Assembly (NCBI GenBank): GCA_016209665.1
Contig: JACQVT010000296.1
Location: forward strand, 1-5,764
Reading direction: 5' to 3'
Source: Planctomycetota bacterium
GTDB lineage: Bacteria > Planctomycetota > Phycisphaerae > UBA1845 > PWPN01
DNA: 5,764 nt
The position numbers and the translations under genes were made by a program. Below the pieces are notes generated by a model. The model was not told the origin of the DNA and made no database searches. It saw only the letters and a program-made list of their open reading frames with translations. The stretch's first letter is position 1. Each line of letters begins with the position of its first letter. This document shows, in pieces, positions 5,374 through 5,764 of this stretch.

Positions 5374-5764
5374 TCACCGCGGCCGGCGAATGAACAGGAC
5401 GCCCAGGCCCGCCAGCAGCAGGCTCGCCGGCTCGGGTGTCTCCACCATACGCAGGTTATCGATGTACGTGGGGCCGTCCGCGCCGCCGGATTCGGTCGGC
5501 TCGACCTCCAGGTCGATGCCGTTGATCGTGGTGTCCGGCTGGCTGCTGCTGAACGACCCGACGCCCGCGATCTCGACCGTCGAGGTTCCGCCCGCGGTGT
5601 CGATCGTGTACTTGACGTGCTGCCAGATGCCGGCACTCACCGGTACGCCGAAGTCGAAGAAGTACGAGGACGCCTGGAAGTTCTGGTCCCACTGAATGGC
5701 CCACCAGCCGTCAAAGGCGATGGTGTCGGCGTACCACAGGTTGTCGGTGATCCCCGTGCGATAC
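5374..5764 (-). CDS. PEP-CTERM sorting-domain protein, C-terminal 129 residues (N-terminus beyond window)
   Basis: The frame is open from the right edge to the TGA at 5374-5376. The last 20 residues form a typical PEP-CTERM tail: PEP, a hydrophobic stretch ASLLLAGLGVLFI, then basic RRPR. Such tails direct exported proteins to an exosortase-type sorting system in the inner membrane and mark extracellular or biofilm-matrix proteins. The rest (visible residues 7-107) is a jelly-roll-like domain with DNLWYADTIAFDGWWAI, WQHVKY and GIDLEVEPT followed by GPTYIDN. It aligns almost without gaps with residues 753-854 of the large exported protein at 1-2981. The start and signal peptide are outside the window. 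An internal GTG at 5638-5640 could be mistaken for a start, but homology extends well upstream of it. The function of the domain is unknown; carbohydrate binding is plausible. Confidence 0.9.
   Translation of the reverse strand, partial: YRTGITDNLWYADTIAFDGWWAIQWDQNFQASSYFFDFGVPVSAGIWQHVKYTIDTAGGTSTVEIAGVGSFSSSQPDTTINGIDLEVEPTESGGADGPTYIDNLRMVETPEPASLLLAGLGVLFIRRPR
5446..5745 (-). repeat. Domain copy shared with the large exported gene (second copy)
   Basis: This is the counterpart of 423-725, placed just before the PEP-CTERM tail. The same module sits in the middle of the large protein, far from its dockerin-like end, so the module has been combined with two different C-terminal ends. Confidence 0.8.

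Overview
The window looks like a GC-rich planctomycete chromosome, most likely of the Phycisphaerae type. The evidence is a type IV prepilin/pseudopilin-like protein with the leader G-FTLIEVLVVVAIIALLISILLPSLS, a secreted mosaic protein that runs into a dockerin-like calcium loop, and a neighbouring protein with a PEP-CTERM sorting tail. The lineage is inferred from these families and was not tested by a search. All three of the confident complete or near-complete large genes, and the partial one at the right edge, read on the minus strand.

Layout, left to right. (1) Positions 1-2981, minus: most of a very large exported protein (993 complete codons visible, C-terminus beyond the left edge). 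It has a signal peptide, an N-terminal jelly-roll-like region, an Ig-like domain, PQQ-type beta-propeller repeats, a second jelly-roll-like domain, a short further stretch that again looks propeller-like, and the start of a dockerin-type loop. (2) Positions 2982-3178: a 197-base gap with two near-identical short palindromes 22 bp apart, and a strong ribosome binding site for the large gene. (3) Positions 3179-4156, minus: a pseudopilin-like protein of 325 residues. (4) Positions 4192-4542, minus: a 116-residue membrane-anchored protein with four CxxC pairs (two zinc ribbons), separated from the pseudopilin gene by 35 bases that hold a perfect hairpin. These two genes form a likely operon behind a promoter at 4655-4683. 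(5) Positions 4543-5239: non-coding, with hairpins and a cluster of a short interspersed repeat. (6) Positions 5240-5342, plus: a probable very small gene whose codon use is convincing but whose start codon is out of frame or unusual. (7) Positions 5374-5764, minus: the C-terminal 129 residues of a PEP-CTERM protein.

The theme is the cell surface. The two partial secreted proteins share a clearly homologous domain but end in different sorting or attachment modules (dockerin-like versus PEP-CTERM). The pseudopilin/zinc-ribbon pair between them may belong to a secretion or surface-fibre apparatus, but nothing in the window proves that it acts on these proteins. No RNA genes, insertion sequences, CRISPR arrays or phage genes were seen.
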